From contig JAOUGZ010000219.1 of the NCBI GenBank assembly GCA_029865405.1, positions 1 to 5,419 of the forward strand: DNA of 5,419 nucleotides, written 5' to 3'. Below the pieces are notes generated by a model. It did not search any database. It was not told where the DNA came from and was given only the letters and a program-made list of their open reading frames with translations. How positions within the stretch are numbered: position 1 is the stretch's first letter; each line of letters begins with the position of its first letter. Both the position numbers and the translations under genes were made by a program. Source of the DNA: Betaproteobacteria bacterium (lineage in GTDB: Bacteria > Pseudomonadota > Gammaproteobacteria > Burkholderiales > SG8-39). Below are positions 1 to 5,419 of the stretch, piece by piece.

Positions 1-402
1 CGCCGACTGGGTGAGGCGCAGGCGCTCGCCGTCGGCCAGCATGCGCTCGTCGCCGCCCGCCTCGAGCCCGATGTACTGCTCGCCCAGCAGCCCCGAGGTG
101 AGGATCTTGGCCGAGGTGTCGCGCGGAAACTTGTAGCGCCCCTCGATGGTGAGCACCGCGACCGCTTCGTAGCTCTCGTTGTCGAAGCCGATGTCGGCGA
201 CGCGCCCCACCACCACGCCGGCGCTCTTCACCGGCGCGCGCACCTTGAGGCCGCCGATGTTGGAAAAGCGCGCATCCACCCGGTAGGTCTCGGCCGTGGA
301 AAAAGAAGCCAGGTTGCCGACCTTGAGCGCGAGAAACAGCAGCGCGCCCAGGCCGATGGCGACGAAGACGCCGACCCACAGATCGATGGCGGAACGGTTC
401 AT
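1..402 (-). CDS. mlaD: MlaD, MCE-domain phospholipid-transport protein (3' end cut by window edge)
   Basis: Periplasm-facing substrate-binding subunit of the MlaFEDB complex. MlaD forms a hexameric ring on MlaE and passes phospholipids to or from MlaC. The ATG is at 402 and 134 codons are visible before base 1, with no stop, so the C-terminus is missing. Residues 6-26 (IDLWVGVFVAIGLGALLFLAL) form the single N-terminal membrane anchor. The MCE domain follows from about residue 39, with the typical stretch RAPVKSAGVVVGRV (55-68). The segment TSGLLGEQYIGLE (102-114) matches the MlaD pore-loop region. The start is supported by a GGAGG ribosome site at 412-416, nine bases upstream and inside the end of mlaE; the two genes are 2 bases apart. 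Family assignment is secure from motifs and gene order. Whether the C-terminus is of normal length cannot be seen. Confidence 0.93.
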   Translation of the reverse strand, partial: MNRSAIDLWVGVFVAIGLGALLFLALKVGNLASFSTAETYRVDARFSNIGGLKVRAPVKSAGVVVGRVADIGFDNESYEAVAVLTIEGRYKFPRDTSAKILTSGLLGEQYIGLEAGGDERMLADGERLRLTQSA

Positions 403-404
403 GG

Positions 405-1190
405 TCAATTGCCTCCGGTAAACATCAGCGCGGTGAGCACGAAATCGAGCGCCAGGATGGCGAGCGAGGACATGACCACGGTGCGCGTGGTTGCCCTGGA
501 CACGCCCTCGGCGGTGGGTGCCGCGTCGTAGCCCTCGAACACGGCGATCAGGGTCACGGCGACGCCGAACACCACGCTCTTGATGACGCCGTTGAGAATG
601 TCGTTGCGCACGTCCACCGCCGCCTGCATCTGCGACCAGAACGCGCCTTCGTCCACGCCGATCAGCACCACGCCAACCAGGTAGCCGCCGAAGATGCCCA
701 TCGCCGAGAACAGCGCCGCGAGCAGCGGCATCGACAGCACGCCGCCCCAGAAACGCGGCGCGACCACGCGCGCGATCGGGTCCACGGCCATCATCTCCAT
801 TGCCGAGAGCTGCTCGGTCGCCTTCATCAGTCCGATTTCGGCGGTGATCGCGCTCCCCGCCCGGCTCGCGAACAGCAGCCCCGCGACCACCGGCCCGAGC
901 TCGCGCACCAGCGACAGCGCCACCAGCACGCCCAGCGCCTCGGACGAGCCGTAGCGCTGCAGCGTATCGTAGCCTTGCAGGCCGAGCACCATGCCGACGA
1001 ACAGGCCCGACACCAGGATGATGATGAGCGAGAGCACGCCCGCGAAATAGATCTCGCGCACCGTCAGGCGAAAGCGCCGGAAGGCGGTGCCCGAATGCAT
1101 GAGCAGGTAGCCGAAAAAGCGCGCCCCGTAGCCCAGGCGCCAGATGCCCGCGGTCACCACAGCACCGAGGTGAGTGAGTGCAGCGCGCAT
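405..1190 (-). CDS. mlaE: MlaE, permease of the Mla phospholipid ABC transporter
   Basis: Inner-membrane permease of MlaFEDB; in the family it dimerises, binds phospholipid in a central cavity, is driven by MlaF and carries the MlaD ring. At 261 aa it has the usual family length. An amphipathic N-terminal region (about 14-45) precedes hydrophobic segments near 49-71, 85-107, 147-178 and 203-218, and a last one near 237-257. The family signature is clear: [19 protein letters not shown] (94-112), then SAITAEIG (113-120) and [13 protein letters not shown] (126-138), the cytoplasmic coupling region that contacts the ATPase. The ATG at 1190 lies 3 bases after the mlaF stop. No strong Shine-Dalgarno is seen there, so translational coupling to mlaF is likely. 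Nothing looks broken. Confidence 0.95.
   Translation of the reverse strand: MRAALTHLGAVVTAGIWRLGYGARFFGYLLMHSGTAFRRFRLTVREIYFAGVLSLIIILVSGLFVGMVLGLQGYDTLQRYGSSEALGVLVALSLVRELGPVVAGLLFASRAGSAITAEIGLMKATEQLSAMEMMAVDPIARVVAPRFWGGVLSMPLLAALFSAMGIFGGYLVGVVLIGVDEGAFWSQMQAAVDVRNDILNGVIKSVVFGVAVTLIAVFEGYDAAPTAEGVSRATTRTVVMSSLAILALDFVLTALMFTGGN
412..416 (-). promoter_or_regulatory. Ribosome binding site of mlaD
   Basis: Read on the minus strand this is GGAGG, ending nine bases before the mlaD ATG at 402 and lying within the last codons of mlaE. It fixes the mlaD start and suggests mlaD is translated as ribosomes finish mlaE. It is the only strong Shine-Dalgarno seen in the Mla operon. Confidence 0.75.
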
Positions 1191-1193
1191 CCG

Positions 1194-2048
1194 CTAGGCG
1201 GCGCCGGCGAGGCCGAGGTCGGCCGGGTAGCTGGCGGCCGGGTAGTGGAAGGGCACCGGGCCGTCCGTCGCGCCGCTCACGAACTGCTCCACGAAAGGCA
1301 CGCCGGAGCGGCGCACTTCGTCCGGCGTGCCCTGGGCGACCACCCGCCCGTCCGCCATGAAATAGACGTAGTCCACGAGCGGCAGCGTCTCGGCGACGTC
1401 GTGCGTGACGATGATCGAGGTGGCGCCGAGCGTGTCGTTCAACTGCCGCACCAGGCGCGCGATGACGCCGAGCGCGATCGGGTCGAGCCCCGTGAACGGC
1501 TCGTCGTACAGGATCAGCTCGGGATCGAGTGCGATGGCGCGCGCCAGCGCCACGCGCCGCGCCATGCCGCCCGAGAGCGCCGTCGGCAGCAGCGGCGCCG
1601 CGCCGCGCAAGCCGACCGCCTCGAGCTTGAGCAGCACCAGGTCGCGGATCGCGTCTTCCGGAAGGTCGGTGTGCTCGCGCATCTGGAACGCCACGTTGTC
1701 GAACACCGACATGTCCGTGAACAGCGCGCCGAACTGGTACAGCATGCCCATGCGCCGGCGCAGCGCGTACAGCCCGTCGCGGTCGAGGTCGCTGGTCAGC
1801 TGGCCGAGCACGCGTGCCCGCCCGCGGGTCGGCATCAGGGCCGCCGCGATGACGCGCAGCAGCGTGGTCTTGCCGCAGCCCGACTGTCCCATAACCGCGA
1901 CCACCTTGCCGCGCGGGATCTCGACATTGATCCCGTGCAGCACCGGCTGGCGTCCATAGGCGAACGTCAGGTCTTCGATTTGCGCGATGGCGGTAGCGGC
2001 CACGGGGCTGGAGGTGGACGGCGGCAAGGCGCTGATTTTACTCGACAC
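1194..2048 (-). CDS. mlaF: MlaF, ATPase of the Mla phospholipid ABC transporter
   Basis: Cytoplasmic ABC ATPase that powers phospholipid transport through MlaE. From the GTG at 2048 it is 284 aa. The nucleotide-binding motifs are complete: Walker A GQSGCGKTT (54-62), Q-loop Q105, signature LSGGM (158-162), Walker B LILYDEP with D182/E183, D-loop TGLDP (186-190) and H-loop H216. The tail DGPVPFHYPAASYPADL (262-278) resembles the C-terminal extension of E. coli MlaF, which reaches across to the partner subunit. This distinguishes it from generic ABC ATPases. The start is uncertain. The GTG at 2048 is the longest form and lacks a clear ribosome site. A GTG at 2003 (residue 16) would place Walker A at residue 39, close to my recollection of E. 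coli MlaF, and would leave more room for a promoter. It is the first gene of mlaFED; the activating STAS partner MlaB is not in view. Confidence 0.94.
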   Translation of the reverse strand: MSSKISALPPSTSSPVAATAIAQIEDLTFAYGRQPVLHGINVEIPRGKVVAVMGQSGCGKTTLLRVIAAALMPTRGRARVLGQLTSDLDRDGLYALRRRMGMLYQFGALFTDMSVFDNVAFQMREHTDLPEDAIRDLVLLKLEAVGLRGAAPLLPTALSGGMARRVALARAIALDPELILYDEPFTGLDPIALGVIARLVRQLNDTLGATSIIVTHDVAETLPLVDYVYFMADGRVVAQGTPDEVRRSGVPFVEQFVSGATDGPVPFHYPAASYPADLGLAGAA

Positions 2049-2053
2049 GCAGG

Positions 2054-2818
2054 GTGCAGCCGGTTTCCCCTATAGTTAGGCCCGTGGACAGAGCAGTCTC
2101 CAGCGCTGCGATACGCGTGGCCGGTCTGGTCAAGCGCTTCGGCGCGCGCGAGGCGCTCTGCGGCGTCGACCTGGAGGTGGCCCCCGGCGAAGCCTTCGGG
2201 CTCGTCGGCGCCAACGGGGCGGGCAAGACCACGCTGCTCAAATGCATGCTCGATTTCTGCGCTTTCGATGCCGGCCGCATCGAGATCTTCGGCGTGCCGA
2301 GCGGCGAGGCGCGCGCGCGCGCGCGCCTGGCCTATGTGCCGGAACGATTCCTGCCGCCGCACTACCTGCGTGGCCGCGAATTCCTCGCGCTCACCGTGCG
2401 CCTGGGCGGCGGCGCCTACCGTGAAGACGCCGCGCGCGCGCTGCTCGATGAGCTCGCGCTGGAAGCCGAGGCGCTGGAACGGCCGGTGCGCGAGCTGTCC
2501 AAGGGCATGACGCAGAAGCTCGGCCTTGCCGGCGGCTTTCTTCTTGCGCGCGACCTCGTCGTGCTCGACGAACCGATGAGCGGCCTCGACCCGGCGAGCC
2601 GCGTGGCGGTGAAGAGCGTCCTCGGCCGGCTGCGCGGCGAGGGCCGCACGCTGCTGTTCACCTCGCATGTGCTCGCCGACGTCGAGGAGCTGTGCACCGG
2701 GATCGCGGTGCTCGAGCGCGGGCGGCTGCGCTTTCGCGGCACGCCGGCCGCGCTGTGCGCGCGCTACGGCGAATCGAACATCGAGCGCGCCTTCCTGCGC
2801 TGCGTGCATGGCGACTAG
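2054..2818 (+). CDS. ABC-2-type transporter ATP-binding protein, no permease nearby
   Basis: ABC ATPase of the CcmA/NatA/DrrA-like group that normally pairs with an ABC-2 permease to export drugs, polysaccharides, sodium or other substrates. The longest form is 254 aa from the GTG at 2054. Motifs are Walker A GANGAGKTT (52-60), a Q-loop region reading AYVPERF (94-100) with Glu at the usual Gln site (common in this group), signature LSKGM (148-152), Walker B LVVLDEP (168-174, catalytic E173), D-loop SGLDP (176-180) and H-loop H205. Conserved ABC sequence begins near residue 20, so the GTG at 2084 (244 aa) is an equally good or better start; neither has a strong ribosome site. It leads the plus-strand operon and overlaps the response regulator by 11 bases. 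No permease gene or fused membrane domain is visible, so the substrate is unknown. A (GC)9 tract lies at 2309-2326. Confidence 0.88.
   Translation: MQPVSPIVRPVDRAVSSAAIRVAGLVKRFGAREALCGVDLEVAPGEAFGLVGANGAGKTTLLKCMLDFCAFDAGRIEIFGVPSGEARARARLAYVPERFLPPHYLRGREFLALTVRLGGGAYREDAARALLDELALEAEALERPVRELSKGMTQKLGLAGGFLLARDLVVLDEPMSGLDPASRVAVKSVLGRLRGEGRTLLFTSHVLADVEELCTGIAVLERGRLRFRGTPAALCARYGESNIERAFLRCVHGD
2070..2076. promoter_or_regulatory. Possible -10 element(s) in the divergent junction
   Basis: The sequence CTATAGT is an isolated AT-rich patch in very GC-rich DNA between the divergent operons. TATAGT reads as a -10-like hexamer on the plus strand, and the palindrome CTATAG gives a similar reading on the minus strand. 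A TCGACA that resembles a -35 box lies at 2042-2047, but the spacing to TATAGT is 23 bases, too long for a normal sigma-70 promoter. No good -35 was found for the minus strand. It is recorded because both operons need a promoter near here. Confidence 0.22.
2309..2326 (+). repeat. (GC)9 dinucleotide tract inside the ABC ATPase gene
   Basis: Nine uninterrupted GC units encode part of the Ala-Arg alternation in GEARARARLAY (residues 84-94), just before the Q-loop region. Loss or gain of one unit would shift the reading frame. Alternating GC is also a Z-DNA-prone sequence. The Ala/Arg codon bias of this genome may be enough to explain it. Confidence 0.8.
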
Positions 2819-4235
2819 CCCGCACGACGCGCGCAGCGCCAAGCCGCTGCTGCTCATCGTCGACGACGACGTGCTCATCGCCGAGACGCTCGCCTTCGCC
2901 CTCGGCGCCGATTTCGAGGTGTTGTCCTGCGAGTCGCGCGCCCATGCCGTCGAGCTGCTGCGCCAGCTGCCGCAGCCGCCGCAGCTCGCGCTCGTCGACC
3001 TCGGCCTGCCGCCGCGCCCGCATGCGCCCGACGAGGGCTTCCAGCTGATCGCCGACCTGCTCGCGCATTCGCCCGCCATGCGCATCGTCGTGCTCTCCGG
3101 GCAGGGCGATGCGGCGCACGCGCGCCATGCGCGCACCCTCGGCGCCGCCGAATTCATCGCCAAGCCCTGCGACCCCGCGGTGCTGAAAGCCATGCTCATG
3201 CGCGCGCTCGCGTTCCGGCCCGCCGAGCCGGCAGGCGTCCCGCAGCAGGCCGCGCGGCTCGTCGGCGAGAGCGCGGCGCTCGCGCGCCTGCGCAGCCAGA
3301 TCTCGCAATCGGCCGATTCGCCGTTTCCGGTGCTGGTCGAGGGGGAATCGGGCAGCGGCAAGGAACAGGTCGCGCTCGCGCTGCACCAGCTCTCGCGCCG
3401 CGCGGCCAAGCCTTACCTGGCGCTCAACTGCGCGGCAATCGCGCCCACGCTGGTCGAGCCGACGCTGTTCGGCTATGTCAAAGGCGCGTTCACCGGCGCC
3501 ACCGCCAACAAGTCGGGCTACTTCGAGGATGCGCAGGACGGGACGCTGTTTCTCGACGAGATCGGCGAGCTGCCGCTCGAGATGCAGGCCAAGCTGCTGC
3601 GCGTGCTGGAGAACGGCGAGTACCAGCGCGTCGGCGAGACGCAGCGCCGCATGGCGCGCGCTCGCGTGATCGCCGCCACCAACCGCGACCTGCGCCAGGA
3701 GATGCGCCAGGGGCGCTTCCGCGCCGATCTGTACCACCGGCTGTCGGTACTGACCGTGGCGGTGCCGCCGTTGCGCGAGATGGGCCGCGACCGCCTGCTC
3801 CTGCTGCAGCACTTCCGCGCCCAGTACGCGGCGCAGGCCGGCGTCGCGCCTTTTTCCCTCGATGCCGCCGCCGAGCGCGCCTGGCTCGCCTATTCGTTTC
3901 CGGGCAATGTGCGCGAGCTGCGCAACATCGTCATCCGGCTCACCACCAAGTACGCCGGCCAGAGCATTTCGCCGCGCGAGCTGGAGCCCGAGCTCGACCT
4001 CATCGGCGAGGGCGAGGCCGCGCCGCAGCCGCGCGACCTGCTCGCCGACGCGCAGCGCGAGCTCGAGCGCGGCGGCTTCAGCCTCGACGACACGCTCAAG
4101 GCCTGGGAGCGCGCCTATGTCGAGGCCGCGCTCAGGATGACGGGCGGCAACGTGAGCCAGGCGGCCAAGCTCCTGGGCGTGAACCGCACCACGCTTTACT
4201 CGCGGATGAGCACCACCGAGGACAAGGAGCACTAG
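2808..4235 (+). CDS. Sigma-54-dependent response regulator, NtrC family
   Basis: Two-component activator (475 aa) predicted to bind enhancer DNA and use ATP to open sigma-54 RNA polymerase promoters. The receiver domain (12-135) has acidic pocket D19/D20, phospho-acceptor D64, S97 and K119. The AAA+ domain (150-380) has Walker A GESGSGKE (179-186), the sigma-54-contacting GAFTGA loop (226-231), Walker [11 protein letters not shown] (D250/E251), sensor I AATNRDL (289-295), candidate arginine fingers R305/R311, and sensor [10 protein letters not shown] (364-371). A Fis-type helix-turn-helix ends the protein ([20 protein letters not shown], 447-466). All key residues are present, so it should be a working activator. 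The receiver has a few extra residues after the D64 strand ([10 protein letters not shown], 68-77), as I recall for PrsR-like regulators. The ATG at 2808 gives a complete receiver and overlaps the preceding stop codon by 11 bases. No histidine kinase is in view, so signal and target are unknown. Confidence 0.93.
   Translation: MATSPHDARSAKPLLLIVDDDVLIAETLAFALGADFEVLSCESRAHAVELLRQLPQPPQLALVDLGLPPRPHAPDEGFQLIADLLAHSPAMRIVVLSGQGDAAHARHARTLGAAEFIAKPCDPAVLKAMLMRALAFRPAEPAGVPQQAARLVGESAALARLRSQISQSADSPFPVLVEGESGSGKEQVALALHQLSRRAAKPYLALNCAAIAPTLVEPTLFGYVKGAFTGATANKSGYFEDAQDGTLFLDEIGELPLEMQAKLLRVLENGEYQRVGETQRRMARARVIAATNRDLRQEMRQGRFRADLYHRLSVLTVAVPPLREMGRDRLLLLQHFRAQYAAQAGVAPFSLDAAAERAWLAYSFPGNVRELRNIVIRLTTKYAGQSISPRELEPELDLIGEGEAAPQPRDLLADAQRELERGGFSLDDTLKAWERAYVEAALRMTGGNVSQAAKLLGVNRTTLYSRMSTTEDKEH
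4224..4229 (+). promoter_or_regulatory. Ribosome binding site of the MshM/ExeA-like ATPase
   Basis: AAGGAG lies nine bases before the ATG at 4239, inside the last codons of the response-regulator gene. It decides the start of the downstream ATPase and supports translation from a shared message. Confidence 0.75.
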
Positions 4236-4238
4236 CCG

Positions 4239-5419
4239 ATGTCGCTGTATCTCGAGCATTTCGGCCTCAAGGAAGCGCCGTTCCGCATCACGCCGCACAC
4301 CGACTTCTTCTTCGACGGCGCGGACCGTGGCGCCACGCTCGACGCGCTGCTTTACGTGACGCTGCACGAGGAGGGCATCGTCAAGGTGGTGGGCGAGGTG
4401 GGGAGCGGCAAGACCATGCTCTGCCGCGTGCTGATCGAGCGCCTGCCCTCGCACGTGGAAACGGTGTACCTCGCCAACCCGTCCTTTACGCGGGAAGAGA
4501 TCCTGCACGCGGTGGCCGAGGAGCTGAAGATCGAATTCGAGCGCGAGCGCGTCACCGGGGTCCTGCACGCGTTGCACGACCGGCTCATCGATTCCTACGG
4601 CCGCGGCCGGCGCACCGTGATCCTGATCGACGAGGCGCACGCCATGCCCGAGGAAACGCTCGAGCAGGTGCGACTGCTGTCGAACCTGGAGACCAGCCGC
4701 CACAAGCTGCTGCAGATCGTGCTGTTCGGCCAACCCGAGCTCGACGACGTGCTGGCGCTCGGCTCGATGCGCCAGCTGAAAGACCGCATCACGCACAACT
4801 TCCGCATGCGCCCGCTGTCCGCAGAGGAGGTTGCGACCTACCTGTCGTTCCGCATGCGCGCGGCGGGCTACCGCGGCCCCGACATTTTCGCCGACAAGGC
4901 CGGGGCGCTGATCGCGCGCGCCTCCGGCGGGCTCACGCGCCGCGTGAACATCCTCGCCGACAAGGGGCTCCTGGCGGCGTTCAGCGGGGGCACGCACGCC
5001 GTCACGGAAAAGCATGCGCGCGCCGCCATCGCCGATTCGGAGTTCGCGCCGCGCCGGCGAATGGCGAGTCCGTTGACCGCTGTGGCTGCGGCGACGCTCG
5101 CCGGCCTCGTCCTGGGTGCCGGCGGCTTCTGGATGCTCGCGCCCTCTCCGACCCCCGTCGTGGCGTCTGCCCGGGTTCCAGCCCCTGCGCCAACGCCGGC
5201 ACCCGCCGCTGCTGCGCCGCCGCAAGCGCCGGTCGTGGCGCCGGCGTCCGCCGCGACGCCGCCGGCGAGCGCCGAGAGCAAGACCTCGCCGCAACTGCGG
5301 CCAGAGCAAGTCAGGCGCATTCAGGGGTACGGCATCGGACGCAACCCCTTGCTCCTATCCCGCATTGCAGCAACCCTGGAAACGCTGGATGCGGCGCCCG
5401 ACGATCGCTACGGCATCGA
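4239..5419 (+). CDS. MshM/ExeA-like membrane-anchored AAA+ ATPase (3' end cut by window edge)
   Basis: AAA+ ATPase of the ExeA/GspA group, closest by eye to MSHA-pilus MshM proteins. Relatives help assemble secretin, pilus or export machinery through the cell wall. The N-terminus YLEHFGLKEAPFRITPHTDF (4-23) is the typical opening. The ATPase core has Walker A GEVGSGKT (52-59), Walker B VILIDEAH (127-134, D131/E132), sensor-like LFGQPELD (162-169) and the candidate arginine finger region QLKDRITHNF (179-188). After RRR (272-274) comes one hydrophobic segment (about 279-300), then a Pro/Ala-rich linker (301-346). The ATPase should therefore be cytoplasmic and the tail periplasmic. The visible end, LETLDAAPDDRYGI (380-393), may begin a SPOR-like or other wall-binding domain; this is tentative. 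The ATG at 4239 follows an AAGGAG ribosome site and lies 3 bases after the regulator's stop. There are 393 codons visible and no stop. No other msh or gsp gene is in view, so no symbol is given. Confidence 0.88.
   Translation, partial: MSLYLEHFGLKEAPFRITPHTDFFFDGADRGATLDALLYVTLHEEGIVKVVGEVGSGKTMLCRVLIERLPSHVETVYLANPSFTREEILHAVAEELKIEFERERVTGVLHALHDRLIDSYGRGRRTVILIDEAHAMPEETLEQVRLLSNLETSRHKLLQIVLFGQPELDDVLALGSMRQLKDRITHNFRMRPLSAEEVATYLSFRMRAAGYRGPDIFADKAGALIARASGGLTRRVNILADKGLLAAFSGGTHAVTEKHARAAIADSEFAPRRRMASPLTAVAAATLAGLVLGAGGFWMLAPSPTPVVASARVPAPAPTPAPAAAAPPQAPVVAPASAATPPASAESKTSPQLRPEQVRRIQGYGIGRNPLLLSRIAATLETLDAAPDDRYGI

Noticed and set aside
975..2075. 366-codon open frame on the plus strand
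   Set aside because: It is antisense to mlaF and the start of mlaE and is dominated by Arg, His, Gln and Ala with no hydrophobic core, a typical mirror of a GC-rich gene.
2667..2807. Longer N-terminus for the response regulator
   Set aside because: The frame is open upstream, but those 47 codons lie inside the ABC ATPase gene and translate to a Cys/Ser/Arg/Ala-rich string unlike a receiver domain. The ATG at 2808 gives the normal receiver start.
1967..3409. 480-codon open frame on the minus strand crossing the divergent junction
   Set aside because: It is antisense to the ABC ATPase and regulator, overlaps mlaF in another frame, and has low-complexity Ser/Arg/Ala composition without motifs.
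3417..3435. Sigma-54-like GG...GC spacing (CTGGCGCTCAACTGCGC)
   Set aside because: It lies inside the AAA+ coding sequence, matches the consensus only partly, and such matches arise often in GC-rich DNA.
4236..4238. Terminator or promoter between the regulator and the MshM-like ATPase
   Set aside because: Only 3 bases separate the genes, with no hairpin or T-run, so read-through is expected.
2658..5309. 883-codon open frame on the minus strand
   Set aside because: It runs antisense to the response regulator and the MshM-like ATPase, both of which have complete motifs. Its translation is Arg/Ala/Gly/His-rich with no recognisable domain, as expected for a shadow frame in GC-rich DNA.

Overview
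The window is very GC-rich (roughly two thirds or more G+C by eye) and is coding almost from end to end. It looks like chromosomal DNA from a Gram-negative proteobacterium. An mlaFED lipid-transport operon implies a double membrane. The strong G/C bias at third codon positions, a sigma-54 activator and an MshM-type pilus/secretion ATPase would suit a betaproteobacterium or a GC-rich gammaproteobacterium. This placement is inference; there is no rRNA or other phylogenetic marker here.

Left half (1-2048, minus strand): an operon read right to left, mlaF (ABC ATPase), mlaE (permease), mlaD (MCE substrate-binding protein, cut by the window edge). Gaps are 2-3 bases, so the genes are probably translationally coupled. 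Together they form the inner-membrane complex that moves phospholipids between the inner membrane and periplasmic MlaC to maintain outer-membrane asymmetry. mlaC and mlaB would be expected beyond base 1 and are not visible.

Right half (2054-5419, plus strand): a second, divergent operon. It has an ABC-2-type ATPase with no permease in view, then a sigma-54-dependent response regulator (receiver, AAA+, Fis-type helix-turn-helix) whose start overlaps the ATPase by 11 bases. After a 3-base gap comes an ExeA/MshM-like AAA+ ATPase with one transmembrane segment and a Pro/Ala-rich periplasmic linker, cut by the right edge.

The two operons diverge from a very short junction around 2049-2053, which expands to about 80 bases if downstream GTG starts are used. 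No RNA genes, mobile elements, CRISPR arrays, attachment sites or convincing terminators were seen. The least ordinary part is the plus-strand trio: an orphan ABC ATPase, a sigma-54 regulator without a visible kinase, and a membrane-anchored MshM-like ATPase in tight translational linkage. I can name the family of each protein but not the process they serve together.
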